Positions 35,307-44,060 of a stretch of DNA of 64,000 bases are shown piece after piece. The translations under genes and the position numbers were made by a program. Numbering within the stretch: the stretch's first letter is position 1; the number at the start of each line of letters is the position of its first letter. The notes below the pieces were generated by a model that did not search any database, had not been told where the DNA came from, and saw nothing but the letters and a program-made list of their open reading frames with translations. The stretch spans positions 1-64,000 of the forward strand of contig NZ_JAGINQ010000005.1 in assembly GCF_017876165.1 (NCBI RefSeq), written 5' to 3'. The DNA is from Azospirillum soli. Its GTDB lineage: Bacteria; Pseudomonadota; Alphaproteobacteria; Azospirillales; Azospirillaceae.

Positions 35307-36245
35307 TCACACGACCGGCGTGCGCAACGGCTGCCCGGCGAAGAAGGCGGTCAGGTTCGCGAGCACCAATTCCCCCATTTCCGTCCGGGTTTCCAGCGTG
35401 GCGCTGGCTTGGTGCGGTTGCAGAACCACATTGTCAAGCGCGAACAGGGCTTCGGGGACGTGCGGTTCGTTGGCGAAGACGTCGAGGCCGGCACCGCCCA
35501 GGCGGCCTTCGGCAAGCGCCGCCACCAGTTCCGGCTCGTCCACCACGCTGCCGCGCGCCACGTTGATCAGGATGCCTTCCGGCCCCAGCGCGTCCAGCAC
35601 CGCCCGCCCGACGAGGTTTTTCGATTCCGGCCCGGCGGAGGCGGCGACCACCAGAATGTCGCTGTCGCGCGCCAGATCCACCAGCGATGGCACGAAGCGG
35701 TAGGGCACGTCGGCGCGCGGCTTGCGGTTGGTGTAGGCGATGCTCATCCCGAAGCCGGCGGCGCGCACCGCGATGGCCTCGCCGATGCGGCCAAGGCCGA
35801 GAATGCCCAGCCGCTTGCCCGTCGCCTTGCGGGCCAGCGGCAGCTTGCCGGTCGGCCACTGGCCGGCGCGCACGAAACGGTCGCCCACCACCAACCGGCG
35901 CGAGGCCGCCAGCAGCAGCGCCATCGCCAGATCGGCCACGTCGTCGGTCAGGACGCCGGGCGTGTTGGTGACGCGGACGCCGCGCGCGCGGGCGTGTTCC
36001 AGATCCACGGCGTCCGTACCCACGCCGTTGATGGCGATGATGCCGAGATTAGGGCAGGCATCGGCCACGGCGTTGCTCACCCCGGTGCCGCCGCCAGTGA
36101 CAATGGCGCGGACGCGCGGCCCCACCTCCGCCAGCAGGCGGTCCCGATCGGGCGCCGAGGCGAGGCGGTGGACGGTGTAGGACGCGTCCAGCGCCGTCTC
36201 GATGGCCGGCATCATGGGTTCGACCAGGATGATCTCAGGCTTCAT
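35307..36245 (-). CDS. D-2-hydroxyacid dehydrogenase (glyoxylate/hydroxypyruvate reductase type)
   Basis: A 312-residue NAD(P)-dependent oxidoreductase. The Rossmann motif is GLGRIG (150-155) and the catalytic triad is R231 (NVARGSVVDE), E260 (ANEPHVPE) and H278 (LQPHQAS). Arg173 and nearby Lys after the second beta strand (YTNRKPR) suggest NADPH use. The family reduces 2-keto acids such as glyoxylate, hydroxypyruvate or 2-ketogluconate to 2-hydroxyacids. It lies 12 bp after the ATPase gene of the importer and 25 bp before lacI, so it probably metabolises the imported compound. Confidence 0.88.
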   Translation of the reverse strand: MKPEIILVEPMMPAIETALDASYTVHRLASAPDRDRLLAEVGPRVRAIVTGGGTGVSNAVADACPNLGIIAINGVGTDAVDLEHARARGVRVTNTPGVLTDDVADLAMALLLAASRRLVVGDRFVRAGQWPTGKLPLARKATGKRLGILGLGRIGEAIAVRAAGFGMSIAYTNRKPRADVPYRFVPSLVDLARDSDILVVAASAGPESKNLVGRAVLDALGPEGILINVARGSVVDEPELVAALAEGRLGGAGLDVFANEPHVPEALFALDNVVLQPHQASATLETRTEMGELVLANLTAFFAGQPLRTPVV

Positions 36246-36257
36246 GAACGACGGTCC

Positions 36258-37046
36258 TCAGTGGGAGAGAATCTGGCCGAGGAAGGTCCGGGTGCGTTCG
36301 GACCGGGGATTGGTAAAGAATTCCTCGGGCGTGTTCTGCTCGACGATCTCGCCCCGGTCCATGAAGATCACGCGGTGCGCGACCGACTTGGCGAAGCCCA
36401 TCTCGTGCGTCACGCACAGCATGGTCATGCCGTCCTCGGCCAGGGAGATCATGGTGTCCAGCACCTCCTTGACCATCTCGGGATCAAGCGCGGAGGTCGG
36501 CTCGTCGAACAGCATGACCTGGGGATTCATGCACAGCGCACGGGCGATGGCGACGCGCTGCTGCTGCCCGCCGGACAGCTGGCCTGGGTACTTGTCGGCC
36601 TGCTCCGGGATGCGCACGCGCTCCAGATACTTCATAGCAATGGCCTTCGCCTCCGCCTTGGGCAGGCCGCGCACCTTCAGCGGCGCCAGCATGCAGTTCT
36701 GAAGAACGGTCAGGTGCGGGAACAGGTTGAACTGCTGGAACACCATGCCGACCTCGCGCCGGACGACGTCCAGTTGGCGGTGGTGGGCGCCCAGTTCGAC
36801 CCCGTTGACGGTGATGCGGCCTTCCTGATGGCGTTCCAGCTGGTTGATGCAGCGGATCAGGGTCGATTTGCCGGACCCGGACGGGCCGCAGATGACGATG
36901 CGTTCGCCCCTGTGGACGTCAAGGTCGATGTTTTTCAACACCTGGAAGCTGTCGTACCATTTCTGGACGCCTTCCATGCGGATGATGACGTCCTTCTCCA
37001 TGGGTCGCGGCACGGTGGTTCCCTTGAGATCGTCGGCCAGCGCCAT
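36258..37046 (-). CDS. Polar amino acid-type ABC importer ATP-binding protein (GlnQ/HisP type)
   Basis: A 262-residue ATPase: Walker [11 protein letters not shown]-loop [13 protein letters not shown], signature LSGGQQQR, Walker [17 protein letters not shown], switch [11 protein letters not shown] 37046 (MALADDLKG) follows a GGAGGAC site; an internal Met at [10 protein letters not shown] is another possible start. It follows the binding-protein gene by 62 bp. Confidence 0.93.
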   Translation of the reverse strand: MALADDLKGTTVPRPMEKDVIIRMEGVQKWYDSFQVLKNIDLDVHRGERIVICGPSGSGKSTLIRCINQLERHQEGRITVNGVELGAHHRQLDVVRREVGMVFQQFNLFPHLTVLQNCMLAPLKVRGLPKAEAKAIAMKYLERVRIPEQADKYPGQLSGGQQQRVAIARALCMNPQVMLFDEPTSALDPEMVKEVLDTMISLAEDGMTMLCVTHEMGFAKSVAHRVIFMDRGEIVEQNTPEEFFTNPRSERTRTFLGQILSH

Positions 37047-37108
37047 GTTTTGTCCTCCGGTTCTTCGAAGCGTCCTCGCGGGCTTAGGACCCGCGAGGAC
37101 TTTCACGA

Positions 37109-37921
37109 TCAGGACTTGACGGCCGACGGCAGGTCGGTGCCCAGCCACTTCTGGTGGATGGCGTTCAGCTCGCCGTTGTTCTTCACGGTATCGACGAAGT
37201 CGTTGACCCACTTCAGCAGGGCGTCCTGGTTCTGCCGCATGGCGATGCCCTGGACTTGGCTGCGCAGGACGAACTTCATCTCGTAATCGTTCTGCGGCGC
37301 CATCTTCTTGATCTGCTGCGCGACCACGTTGCTGATGCCCAGCGCGTCGACCTGGCCGGACAGCAGCGCCTGTACCGCGCCGGCGTCGTCGTCGAAACGC
37401 ATGATGCGCGCGTCCTTCGGCGCCGCCGCCGTAACCGACTGGTCCTGCGTGCTGGCGCGGGTGACGCCGACGCGCTTGCCCGACAGATCCTCCGGCCCCT
37501 TGATGGCCGTCTTCTTCGGGGCGAGCAGGCCGATTTCGATGGCGGCGTAGGGCTTGGAGAAGGTGACCTGCTTGGCGCGCTCCTCCGTGATGCCGAGCGA
37601 GGCGACCAGCAGATCCACCTTGTTGGTCAGCAGGTAGGGGATGCGGTTCGGGCCGGTGACCGGCACGATCTCCACATCGACGCCCATGTGCTTGGCCAGC
37701 AGCTTGGCCACGTCGGCGTCATAGCCGTCGGGCTTGCCGTCGGACGTCGTGATGCCGAAGGGCGGGAAGTCCACCAGCATGCCGACGGTCAGCTTCTTCT
37801 TGGCCTTGATCTCATCGACGGTCTGGGCCGAGGCCGGAACGGCGAAGCCGAAGCTGAGTCCGGCGGCGGCGGCCATCATCAGGCCGGCGACGGCCAAGCG
37901 GCGGGAGATGGGGAAGTTCAT
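37109..37921 (-). CDS. Polar amino acid-type ABC importer substrate-binding protein (family 3)
   Basis: A 270-residue exported protein. The signal peptide spans about 1-32, with SRRLAVAG (twin-arginine-like) and cleavage near PASAQTV. Family 3 motifs are [40 protein letters not shown] and [20 protein letters not shown]. Such proteins usually bind amino acids, opines or small acids. With a hydroxyacid dehydrogenase and FAH-type hydratase in the operon, the ligand may be a carboxylic acid or modified amino acid; this is an inference. Confidence 0.93.
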   Translation of the reverse strand: MNFPISRRLAVAGLMMAAAAGLSFGFAVPASAQTVDEIKAKKKLTVGMLVDFPPFGITTSDGKPDGYDADVAKLLAKHMGVDVEIVPVTGPNRIPYLLTNKVDLLVASLGITEERAKQVTFSKPYAAIEIGLLAPKKTAIKGPEDLSGKRVGVTRASTQDQSVTAAAPKDARIMRFDDDAGAVQALLSGQVDALGISNVVAQQIKKMAPQNDYEMKFVLRSQVQGIAMRQNQDALLKWVNDFVDTVKNNGELNAIHQKWLGTDLPSAVKS

Positions 37922-37975
37922 GAGCGTTTTCCTCGCGGTTCTTTGGTTTTTGACGGGGGTATTGATGGGTGTCTG

Positions 37976-38629
37976 TCAGCGGCTGCGGGCCGCGTAACGC
38001 TGCTCCAGCCTCGCGCTCAACAGCGACAGCGGCCAGCACATCAGGAAATAGAGCGCCGCCACGATGCTGAAGACCAGAAAGGGCTGGAAGGTGGCGTTGT
38101 TGACGATCTGCCCGGCGCGGGTCAGCTCGGTGAAACCGATGATCGCAGCCAGCGACGTGCCCTTGATCAGCTGCACCAGATAGCCGACCGTGGGGGGCAC
38201 GGCGATCTTCACGGCCTGCGGCAGCACCACGTAGCGCATCAGCCCCGGATAGCGCAGACCCAGCGCGGAGCCCGCCTCCCACTGGCCGCGCGGCACCGCC
38301 TGGATGCAGCCGCGCCAGATCTCGCCCAGGAAGGCGCTGGCGTTCAGCGTCAGGCCCAGCGCGGCGGCGGCCCAGGGGTTGATGTCGAAGCCCAGCACCG
38401 TGGCCCCGAAGAACACGAGGAACAGCTGCATCAGCAGCGGCGTGCCCTGGAATATCTGGATATAGCCGGTGGTAGCCAAGCGGACCGGCTTGATGGTGGA
38501 GGTGCGGCCCAGTGCCACGAACAGGCCGACCGTGGCGCCGCCCAGAAAGGCGATGGCCGACAGCGCCAGCGTCCATTGCACGGCGCTGAGCAGGAACAGG
38601 AATTCGTTGTACCCGAAGGAGCGGATCAT
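37976..38629 (-). CDS. Polar amino acid-type ABC importer permease 2 (HisM/GlnP type)
   Basis: A 217-residue inner-membrane protein with about five segments. YIQIFQGTPLLMQLFLVFFG and the EAA-loop EAGSALGLRYPGLMRYVVLP match the amino acid permease family. ATG 38629 (MIRSFGYNEF) is chosen; the longer frame enters the preceding permease gene. It follows its partner by 13 bp. Confidence 0.92.
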   Translation of the reverse strand: MIRSFGYNEFLFLLSAVQWTLALSAIAFLGGATVGLFVALGRTSTIKPVRLATTGYIQIFQGTPLLMQLFLVFFGATVLGFDINPWAAAALGLTLNASAFLGEIWRGCIQAVPRGQWEAGSALGLRYPGLMRYVVLPQAVKIAVPPTVGYLVQLIKGTSLAAIIGFTELTRAGQIVNNATFQPFLVFSIVAALYFLMCWPLSLLSARLEQRYAARSR

Positions 38630-38642
38630 GGCGTGGGGCTCC

Positions 38643-39323
38643 TCACCGGCGGTCGAGGTCGTAGGCGAAGACAAGCCGCTGGATGCCGGCGAACAGGGCC
38701 GAGAACATCATGGCCAGCACCAGATAGATGCCCGTCACGACGATGTAGATCTCGAAGCTGCGGAAGGTCTGCGACTGGATGTTGTTGGCGACGGAGGTCA
38801 GCTCGTCCGCCGAGATCGCCGACACCACGCTGGAACTGAGCATCAGCAGGATGAACTGGCTGGTCAGCGCCGGATAGACGGTGCGCAACGCGGGTTTCAG
38901 GACCACGTAGCGGAACACCTGCAAGGGGCGCAGACCGAGCGCGAGCCCGGCTTCGATCTGGCCTTTTTGGATCGATTCGATGCCGGCGCGGATGATCTCC
39001 GTGGCGTAGGCGCCGACGTTGACCACCATGGCGACCAGCGCCGCCACATCCGGCGACATCCGCAGCCCGAGGCTGGGCAGCCCGAAGAAGATCAGGAAGA
39101 TCTGCACCAGGAACGGCGTGTTCCGGATGATCTCGATGTAGGCGTTAATCAGCCAGCGCACTGGCTTCGGCCCGGAGGTCTTGCCCAGTGCGCACAGAAT
39201 GGCGACGGCGAGCCCGATGACCATGGCGCCCAGCGACAACTGGACGGTCAGCCATGCCCCTTGGAGCAGGTAATCCCACGACGCGAGGACCGCGTCGAAT
39301 TGGAAGTCGTAATTCACGGGCAT
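38643..39323 (-). CDS. Polar amino acid-type ABC importer permease 1 (HisQ type)
   Basis: A 226-residue inner-membrane protein and the first gene of a seven-gene operon. YIEIIRNTPFLVQIFLIFFG and EAGLALGLRPLQVFRYVVLK are the family motifs. It follows the LacI-type palindrome by about 109 bp. The operon order is permease, permease, binding protein, ATPase, hydroxyacid dehydrogenase, lacI, hydratase. Confidence 0.92.
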   Translation of the reverse strand: MPVNYDFQFDAVLASWDYLLQGAWLTVQLSLGAMVIGLAVAILCALGKTSGPKPVRWLINAYIEIIRNTPFLVQIFLIFFGLPSLGLRMSPDVAALVAMVVNVGAYATEIIRAGIESIQKGQIEAGLALGLRPLQVFRYVVLKPALRTVYPALTSQFILLMLSSSVVSAISADELTSVANNIQSQTFRSFEIYIVVTGIYLVLAMMFSALFAGIQRLVFAYDLDRR

Positions 39324-39431
39324 CCCTCCGCATCCGCGTCACCCACCTCGTCTTGGGGTGCGTCGCGCGGATTGCCTTTCCTTGAACTCTTGACCGAACG
39401 AACGGCGGTTCCGGCTTTTAAGAAACGGTAA

Positions 39432-39445
39432 TTGGATCGATCCAA
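39432..39445. promoter_or_regulatory. Probable LacI-family operator
   Basis: TTGGATCGATCCAA is a perfect 14-bp palindrome centred on CG, and a related half-site, AATGGATCGCATT, follows at 39461-39473. It is in the 252-bp gap upstream of the importer operon that carries lacI. Apart from this and the stem-loop at 39534, the gap shows no gene. Confidence 0.7.
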
Positions 39446-39533
39446 ACGCGCAAGGGCGAAAATGGATCGCATTACAAACAATCGGCAGGGCGATGTAAAT
39501 CCGTAGCCGAGGATGGGCGTCATTACGATCGGT

Positions 39534-39564
39534 TCGCGGTGCGATCAGCCTGAGCGCACCGCGA
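39534..39564 (-). terminator. Stem-loop after terC (possible terminator)
   Basis: TCGCGGTGCG (39534-39543) pairs perfectly with CGCACCGCGA (39555-39564) across an 11-nt loop, 12 bp beyond the terC stop. No T tract follows on the minus strand, so if it terminates it does so weakly or with Rho. Confidence 0.45.
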
Positions 39565-39575
39565 GCCAGGATCGG

Positions 39576-40253
39576 TCAGGCCAAGGAGCGGAGCACCTCG
39601 TGGCTGCCGCGCCAGATCATGTCGGCGGCGACGTAGGTGATGATCGCAAGGCCGATCCAGCCGATCCAGCGGTGCTTGTGCAGCACATGCGCGATCATGT
39701 TGGCTGCGGCGCCCATCAGGACGACCGACAGCAGCAGGCCGATGACCAGGATGGTCGGGTGCTCCTTCGCGGCACCGGCTACGGCCAGCACGTTGTCCAG
39801 CGACATCGACACGTCGGCCACGATGATCTGCCAGATCGCGGCCCCGAAAGAGGTTGCGCCGGCGGTGGCGACGGCGGCATTGCCCATGGTGTTGCCGGTA
39901 ACGCTGGCGCCGGCCGGCACGTCGGGCGCGCTGAGGGCCTCGTCGGGCGCCACCTCGTCCTCGCCGTGCGTGCGCAGCTCGCGGAACATCTTCCAGCAGA
40001 CCCACAGCAGCAGCACGCCGCCGGCCAGCGTCAGGCCGATGATGGCAAGAAGCTGCGTGGTGATCAGCGCGAAGAAGATGCGCAACCCGATGGCGGCGGC
40101 GATGCCCCAGAAGATGACCTTGCGGCGCATCGCCAGCGGCACGGCTGCAGCCGCCATGCCCACGACGATGGCGTTGTCGCCGGCCAGCACGAGGTCGATG
40201 GCAATGACCTGGAACAGCGCGGACAGCGCTTCGGTCGTGAGAAGATCGGTCAT
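39576..40253 (-). CDS. TerC/Alx-family integral membrane protein
   Basis: A 225-residue membrane protein with about seven helices. The acidic family motifs AIDLVLAGDNAIVVG (near 18-32) and VADVSMSLDNVLAVAG (near 145-160) mark the TerC fold, implicated in metal-ion (Mn2+, Ca2+) export and envelope protein metallation. A cytoplasmic loop HGEDEVAPDEALSAPD separates the halves. ATG 40253 is chosen since longer frames lack membrane character. A long upstream leader is present, but I could not fit it to the yybP-ykoY Mn2+ riboswitch that often precedes this family. Confidence 0.85.
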   Translation of the reverse strand: MTDLLTTEALSALFQVIAIDLVLAGDNAIVVGMAAAAVPLAMRRKVIFWGIAAAIGLRIFFALITTQLLAIIGLTLAGGVLLLWVCWKMFRELRTHGEDEVAPDEALSAPDVPAGASVTGNTMGNAAVATAGATSFGAAIWQIIVADVSMSLDNVLAVAGAAKEHPTILVIGLLLSVVLMGAAANMIAHVLHKHRWIGWIGLAIITYVAADMIWRGSHEVLRSLA

Positions 40254-40699
40254 GTGGTGCGTTATCTCTTGTATTGGGCAAGAGAGCGGCACGCCTGCGG
40301 GGACCATTCCGCGGTCTCGGCGGGAAGCCGGACCGAAGGCACAGGCGGGGACCACTCTGCGTGTCTTCCAGTCCGACATCACAGTTCAGGGGAACTGCCA
40401 GAGGGGCCCGGCCTGGTCGCCAAGCTGTAGACGAATGAGGCGTGCGTCTCAACCCCGATGACGCGGGCGTTGCGGTTCGGTCTTGACTTGGCTGATGCTC
40501 TTGAGTGGATGGCAGCTATGCGCTGGCGGCATGACATTTCTTTTCCCGGACAATTTCACGCCTTTGCGGGATGTAGATTGGTCTTTGGCGTGACAATGGC
40601 CTTTGAGCCGATTGCAACGCCCGCAGTATACTAGTATGCCGATGTGGTCGGTTTTTACGGAAGCCGACCCTGACACTCCGCGGTTAAATTCCCCCGATT
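40254..40699. other. 446-bp divergent intergenic region with a palindromic site
   Basis: This gap between terC and the LctP-type permease has no convincing gene. It contains the perfect palindrome ATACTAGTAT (40628-40637), about 63 bp before the permease start, which could be a GntR-type operator or part of a promoter. On the terC side a GC-rich leader carries a repeated TGGTCCCCGC (as GCGGGGACCA on the plus strand at 40298 and 40346). Confidence 0.5.
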
Positions 40700-42160
40700 A
40701 TGACGCTCGCACTCCACATGATGCCGCTGGTCGGCACCATCCTTCTCCTCGCTTCCCGCCGTGTCAGCCTGCTGAACGCGGGTGTGATCGGCATGCTGCT
40801 GGCGCTCGCCATGCTGATCGCGGCACAGCCATCCGTCGACGAGGGGCTGAACACGGTGGCGGTCAAGGCTGCCGAGGGCGCGTGGTTGGCGTGGCACGCC
40901 ATGTCGATCATCGCCGCTGGCCTGCTGTTCCACCGCGCCTTCGAAACCGGCCCCCGACAAGAGGGCGCTACGGTCCAGGGAGACCGGCGCCGCGCCGTGT
41001 TCGTCGCCTGTTTCCTGGTCGGTCCCTTCGCTGAGTCCGTCACGGGCTTCGGCGTCGGTCTGGTCGTGGCGCTCGCCATGCTGCGTCACATGGGCCTGCC
41101 GTTGGTCCACGCGGCGGCACTCGGCTTGTTCAGCCAGGTGCTGGCTCCGTGGGGGGCGATGGGCGTCGGCACGCGGGTGGGCGCCGAACTGATCGGTGTA
41201 TCCTTCGCCGAGCTTGGAACGGCGAGCGCGCTGCTGATGGCGGTCGTGCTGCCGTGTCTTTTGCCGGTCTTCTGGCGCCTCATCCACCAGTCGGGACTGA
41301 AATCCACCTTGGCGGACCGGGCGACCGATCTCGTTCTTATCCTGGGACTGGCCGCGCTGATCTGGGCGACCAATCGCTTCGTCGCCCCGGAACTGGGCGG
41401 GGGATTGGCGACGGGGATCATGCTGGTGCTGGTCGAAGGCCCGCGCCTTCTGCGCAGCGACGTGGACATGGGACAGCTTCTTCGGCGCCTGTGGCCCTAC
41501 GTTGCGCTGGTTTGCGGTCTGATGGCGACGCGTCTCGTGCCGCCGCTCTCGGACTGGGCCGGGAATTGGCTGGTGCTCGACCCGTTTGCCGGCTTGGCGC
41601 CGCTCGCCGTGCTGCGCCATCCGGCGACCTGGATGGTGCTGATCGCCGCCATCCTCCTCGCGCCGCTGCCCGGCGGCCGAGCCAGGGAGGTGGCTAGTGG
41701 CGCCGTTCGCGCGGCCCTGGTGCCCATGGCGGCAACTCTGGTTTTCGTCGAGCTGGCGACCTTCATGTCCGCGTCGGGCGGAGCCGCGATGTTCGGTCAA
41801 GCATGGCGGGAGTTCGCCGAAAACATGGCCGTGCTTGCGACGCCGGTCTTTGGCGCGGCCGCGGGGGCGCTGACCGGTTCCAACACGGCGTCCAACGCTC
41901 TGATGATGCACATCCAGCTGAGCCTCGCGGCCGAGAGCGGCCTGTCGCCGATGCTCACGGCGGCGGTTCAGACGGTCTCGGGGAGCATCTGCACGATGCT
42001 GACCCCCGGCCGCATCGTCCTGGCCGCCGGCCTGCTCGGTCTGAAGACGGCGGAAGGAGCGATCTACCGTTTGGCGCTGCCCATCGGGCTGGTGTCCGTC
42101 CTGTCCCTGCTGGCCGTCATCGTCGCAGTGGTCGGTCTGACGGCATGGGGTTTGGTGTAG
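40700..42160 (+). CDS. LctP-family (L-lactate permease-like) transporter
   Basis: A 486-residue inner-membrane carrier with about 12 or more helices. GPFAESVTGFGVGLVVALAML, GLFSQVLAPWGAMGVGT, GAAAGALTGSNTASNALMM and VQTVSGSICTMLTPGRIVLAAG are hallmarks of the lactate/glycolate permease family, which imports 2-hydroxymonocarboxylates with protons. No clear SD precedes ATG 40700; ATGs at 40718 and 40721 are alternatives. It is followed by a GntR gene, so it may share that regulator. Substrates other than lactate are possible given the kinase/PLP-enzyme operon downstream. Confidence 0.85.
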   Translation: MTLALHMMPLVGTILLLASRRVSLLNAGVIGMLLALAMLIAAQPSVDEGLNTVAVKAAEGAWLAWHAMSIIAAGLLFHRAFETGPRQEGATVQGDRRRAVFVACFLVGPFAESVTGFGVGLVVALAMLRHMGLPLVHAAALGLFSQVLAPWGAMGVGTRVGAELIGVSFAELGTASALLMAVVLPCLLPVFWRLIHQSGLKSTLADRATDLVLILGLAALIWATNRFVAPELGGGLATGIMLVLVEGPRLLRSDVDMGQLLRRLWPYVALVCGLMATRLVPPLSDWAGNWLVLDPFAGLAPLAVLRHPATWMVLIAAILLAPLPGGRAREVASGAVRAALVPMAATLVFVELATFMSASGGAAMFGQAWREFAENMAVLATPVFGAAAGALTGSNTASNALMMHIQLSLAAESGLSPMLTAAVQTVSGSICTMLTPGRIVLAAGLLGLKTAEGAIYRLALPIGLVSVLSLLAVIVAVVGLTAWGLV

Positions 42161-42213
42161 CGCGTCTGCGGGAGGTCAAGGCGCGTCTTGACCTCCATCC
42201 TTTTACCCCTCAT

Positions 42214-42233
42214 TATGATGCATCATACATCGA
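42214..42233. promoter_or_regulatory. GntR operator, copy 1
   Basis: TATGATGCATCATACATCGA contains the perfect 12-bp palindrome ATGATGCATCAT (42215-42226) and lies 31 bp before the gntR ATG. It matches copy 2 at 42971-42990 in 18 of 20 bases. Confidence 0.75.
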
Positions 42234-42263
42234 TGGGGCGGATATCGGGGTGGTGAGCGAACG

Positions 42264-42947
42264 ATGGCCGGGTACGATTTGAGCCTTGTCGAGCACGACA
42301 ACCTCGGCAGCACGATTTACCAGAAGCTGTGCGAGGCCCTGATGAAGGGCGTGTTCAAGCCGGGCGACCGTCTCAAGATCCGCGACATGGCGGAACAGCT
42401 GGGGACGAGCGTCACGCCGGTGCGCGACGCCATTCTGCGGCTCGTTCAGGATCAGGCTCTTGTGCTGCGCTCGCCGCGCGACATCCGCGTTCCCATGCTG
42501 ACCAAGGCCGGCTATCTGGAAATCCGCGACATCCGCCTCAACTTGGAAGGGCTTGCCGCCGAGCGTGCCGCCCAGAAGGCCACGCCGGCCCAGATTCGCG
42601 CCCTGGAAGCCCTTCTGAAACGCAACGAAGAGGCGATCGGCGCGGACGACACGCCGCTGGCGACCGAACTCAATCAGATGTTCCACTTCGCACTCGCCGA
42701 CATCGCGGACATGCCGGTGCTTCGCGACATTCAGCGGCGACTGTGGCTCCAGATGGGACCGCTGATCGCCGACGTTTACGGGGGCGCCGGACGCGTCATG
42801 ATCGACCACCACTATCCGCTGATGGACGCCATCCGCCGCCACGATGGTCCGGCCGCCAGCCACGCCATCCAAACCGACATCCTGTCGGCCAGCGGGCCGA
42901 TTCTGGAGCGGATCGACGCGGCGGCCACCAAGCTGGTCACCTCCTGA
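42264..42947 (+). CDS. GntR-family regulator, FCD (FadR) subfamily
   Basis: A 227-residue protein with an N-terminal winged helix-turn-helix (about 10-75: IYQKLCEALMKGVFKPGDRL, AEQLGTSVTPVRDAILRL) and a C-terminal FCD all-helical ligand domain (about 85-215: EIRDIRLNLEGLAAERAA, FHFALADIADMPVL). FCD members sense organic acids or amino-acid derivatives. The same palindrome precedes this gene and the kinase gene downstream, indicating autoregulation and control of the kinase-PLP enzyme pair. Confidence 0.92.
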   Translation: MAGYDLSLVEHDNLGSTIYQKLCEALMKGVFKPGDRLKIRDMAEQLGTSVTPVRDAILRLVQDQALVLRSPRDIRVPMLTKAGYLEIRDIRLNLEGLAAERAAQKATPAQIRALEALLKRNEEAIGADDTPLATELNQMFHFALADIADMPVLRDIQRRLWLQMGPLIADVYGGAGRVMIDHHYPLMDAIRRHDGPAASHAIQTDILSASGPILERIDAAATKLVTS

Positions 42948-42970
42948 TGCGCGCCCATTCCTTTATCCAA

Positions 42971-42990
42971 GATGATGCATCAAACATCGA
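42971..42990. promoter_or_regulatory. GntR operator, copy 2 (kinase operon)
   Basis: GATGATGCATCAAACATCGA is an 18/20 match to 42214-42233, placed 29 bp before the kinase ATG at 43019. The repetition of the ACATCGA extension outside the palindrome suggests a larger composite site. Confidence 0.75.
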
Positions 42991-43018
42991 AGCTTCGAGC
43001 GACGAGGAGACATCGGCC

Positions 43019-44056
43019 ATGACGCCAGAGGATGTTTTGACCACCATTGCGCCGCCGATCTCCATGGACGAGGCCGCCGCCGTCGCGAAGCGGTATTTCG
43101 GCGTGGCCGGCACCGTGCGCGCGCTGAGCAGCGAGCGTGATCGCAACTTCCACATCACCGCCCCGGACGGGCAGGGCTATGTGCTGAAGTTCACCAATCC
43201 GGCGGAACCGCAGGTCGTCACCCACTTCCAAACCGAGGCCATGCTGCATGTGGCGGCGCGCGACGCCACGCTGCCGGTGCCGCGCGTCGTGCGGACCCTG
43301 GATGGCGGGACCGAGGTGACGGTTCAGGCCGATGGCCGCGCCATGGTGCTGCGGCTGCTAACCTACCTCGATGGCACGCCGCTCCACGCCACGCCGGCAT
43401 CGCCGGGGCAGATGCGGGCGCTGGGCACGACCCTGGCCCGGCTGGACCGGGCGCTCGCCGATTTCGAGCATCCCGGCTCAGAGCGGGATCTGCTGTGGGA
43501 TATCACGTGCACCGCCAGCGTCCGGGACCGGCTGCACCATGTAGAGGACGAGGCGCGCCGGCGGATGGTCGAGCGGTTCGTCGACCGCTTTGCCGACGAG
43601 GTGGCCCCCCGGCTGCCCGCGCTGCGCCATCAGGTCATCCACAACGACCTCAACCCCCACAATGTGGTGATCGATCCGGTTGGACATGAGGCGGTCACCG
43701 GCATCATCGACTTCGGCGACGCGCTGAGGGCCCCGCTGGTCAACGATCTGGCGACGGCGCTTGCGTATCACGTCGCCAGTGGCGAGACGCCCTTTGGTTC
43801 CATCGTCGCGATGACCCGCGCTTACAACGCCGTGCTGCCGCTGAAGCCGGAGGAGGTGGAGTTGCTGCCCGATCTGGTGGCCGCCCGCCTTGCCCTGACC
43901 ATCGGCATCACCAGTTGGCGGGCCGCCGTCTACCCCGAGAACCGCGCCTACATTCTGCGCAACGCCGAACGCGCTTTCGCCGGTCTCGGCCGGCTGACCG
44001 GCGACGAGGCCCCCACCGCGACCCGCCTGCTCCGTCAGGCCTGCCAGGAAGACTGA
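43019..44056 (+). CDS. APH-fold phosphotransferase, hydroxylysine kinase-like
   Basis: A 345-residue kinase of the aminoglycoside phosphotransferase/choline kinase fold. Lys57 (YVLKFTNP) fits the ATP-binding lysine, the catalytic loop is HNDLNPHNVV with D210, and the Mg motif is IIDFGDA with D231. The paired class III PLP enzyme 4 bp downstream recalls the eukaryotic hydroxylysine kinase plus 5-phosphohydroxylysine phospho-lyase couple, and bacterial fusions of the same two domains. The substrate may be hydroxylysine or another amino alcohol. ATG 43019 has a GAGGAGA site; an upstream in-frame ATG at 42947 would overlap the operator. Confidence 0.8.
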   Translation: MTPEDVLTTIAPPISMDEAAAVAKRYFGVAGTVRALSSERDRNFHITAPDGQGYVLKFTNPAEPQVVTHFQTEAMLHVAARDATLPVPRVVRTLDGGTEVTVQADGRAMVLRLLTYLDGTPLHATPASPGQMRALGTTLARLDRALADFEHPGSERDLLWDITCTASVRDRLHHVEDEARRRMVERFVDRFADEVAPRLPALRHQVIHNDLNPHNVVIDPVGHEAVTGIIDFGDALRAPLVNDLATALAYHVASGETPFGSIVAMTRAYNAVLPLKPEEVELLPDLVAARLALTIGITSWRAAVYPENRAYILRNAERAFAGLGRLTGDEAPTATRLLRQACQED

Positions 44057-44060
44057 TCCC

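Noticed and set aside
40254..40450. yybP-ykoY Mn2+ riboswitch before terC
   Set aside because: I looked for the conserved stem and loop motifs on the minus strand and could not place them. Only a long, structured leader can be claimed.
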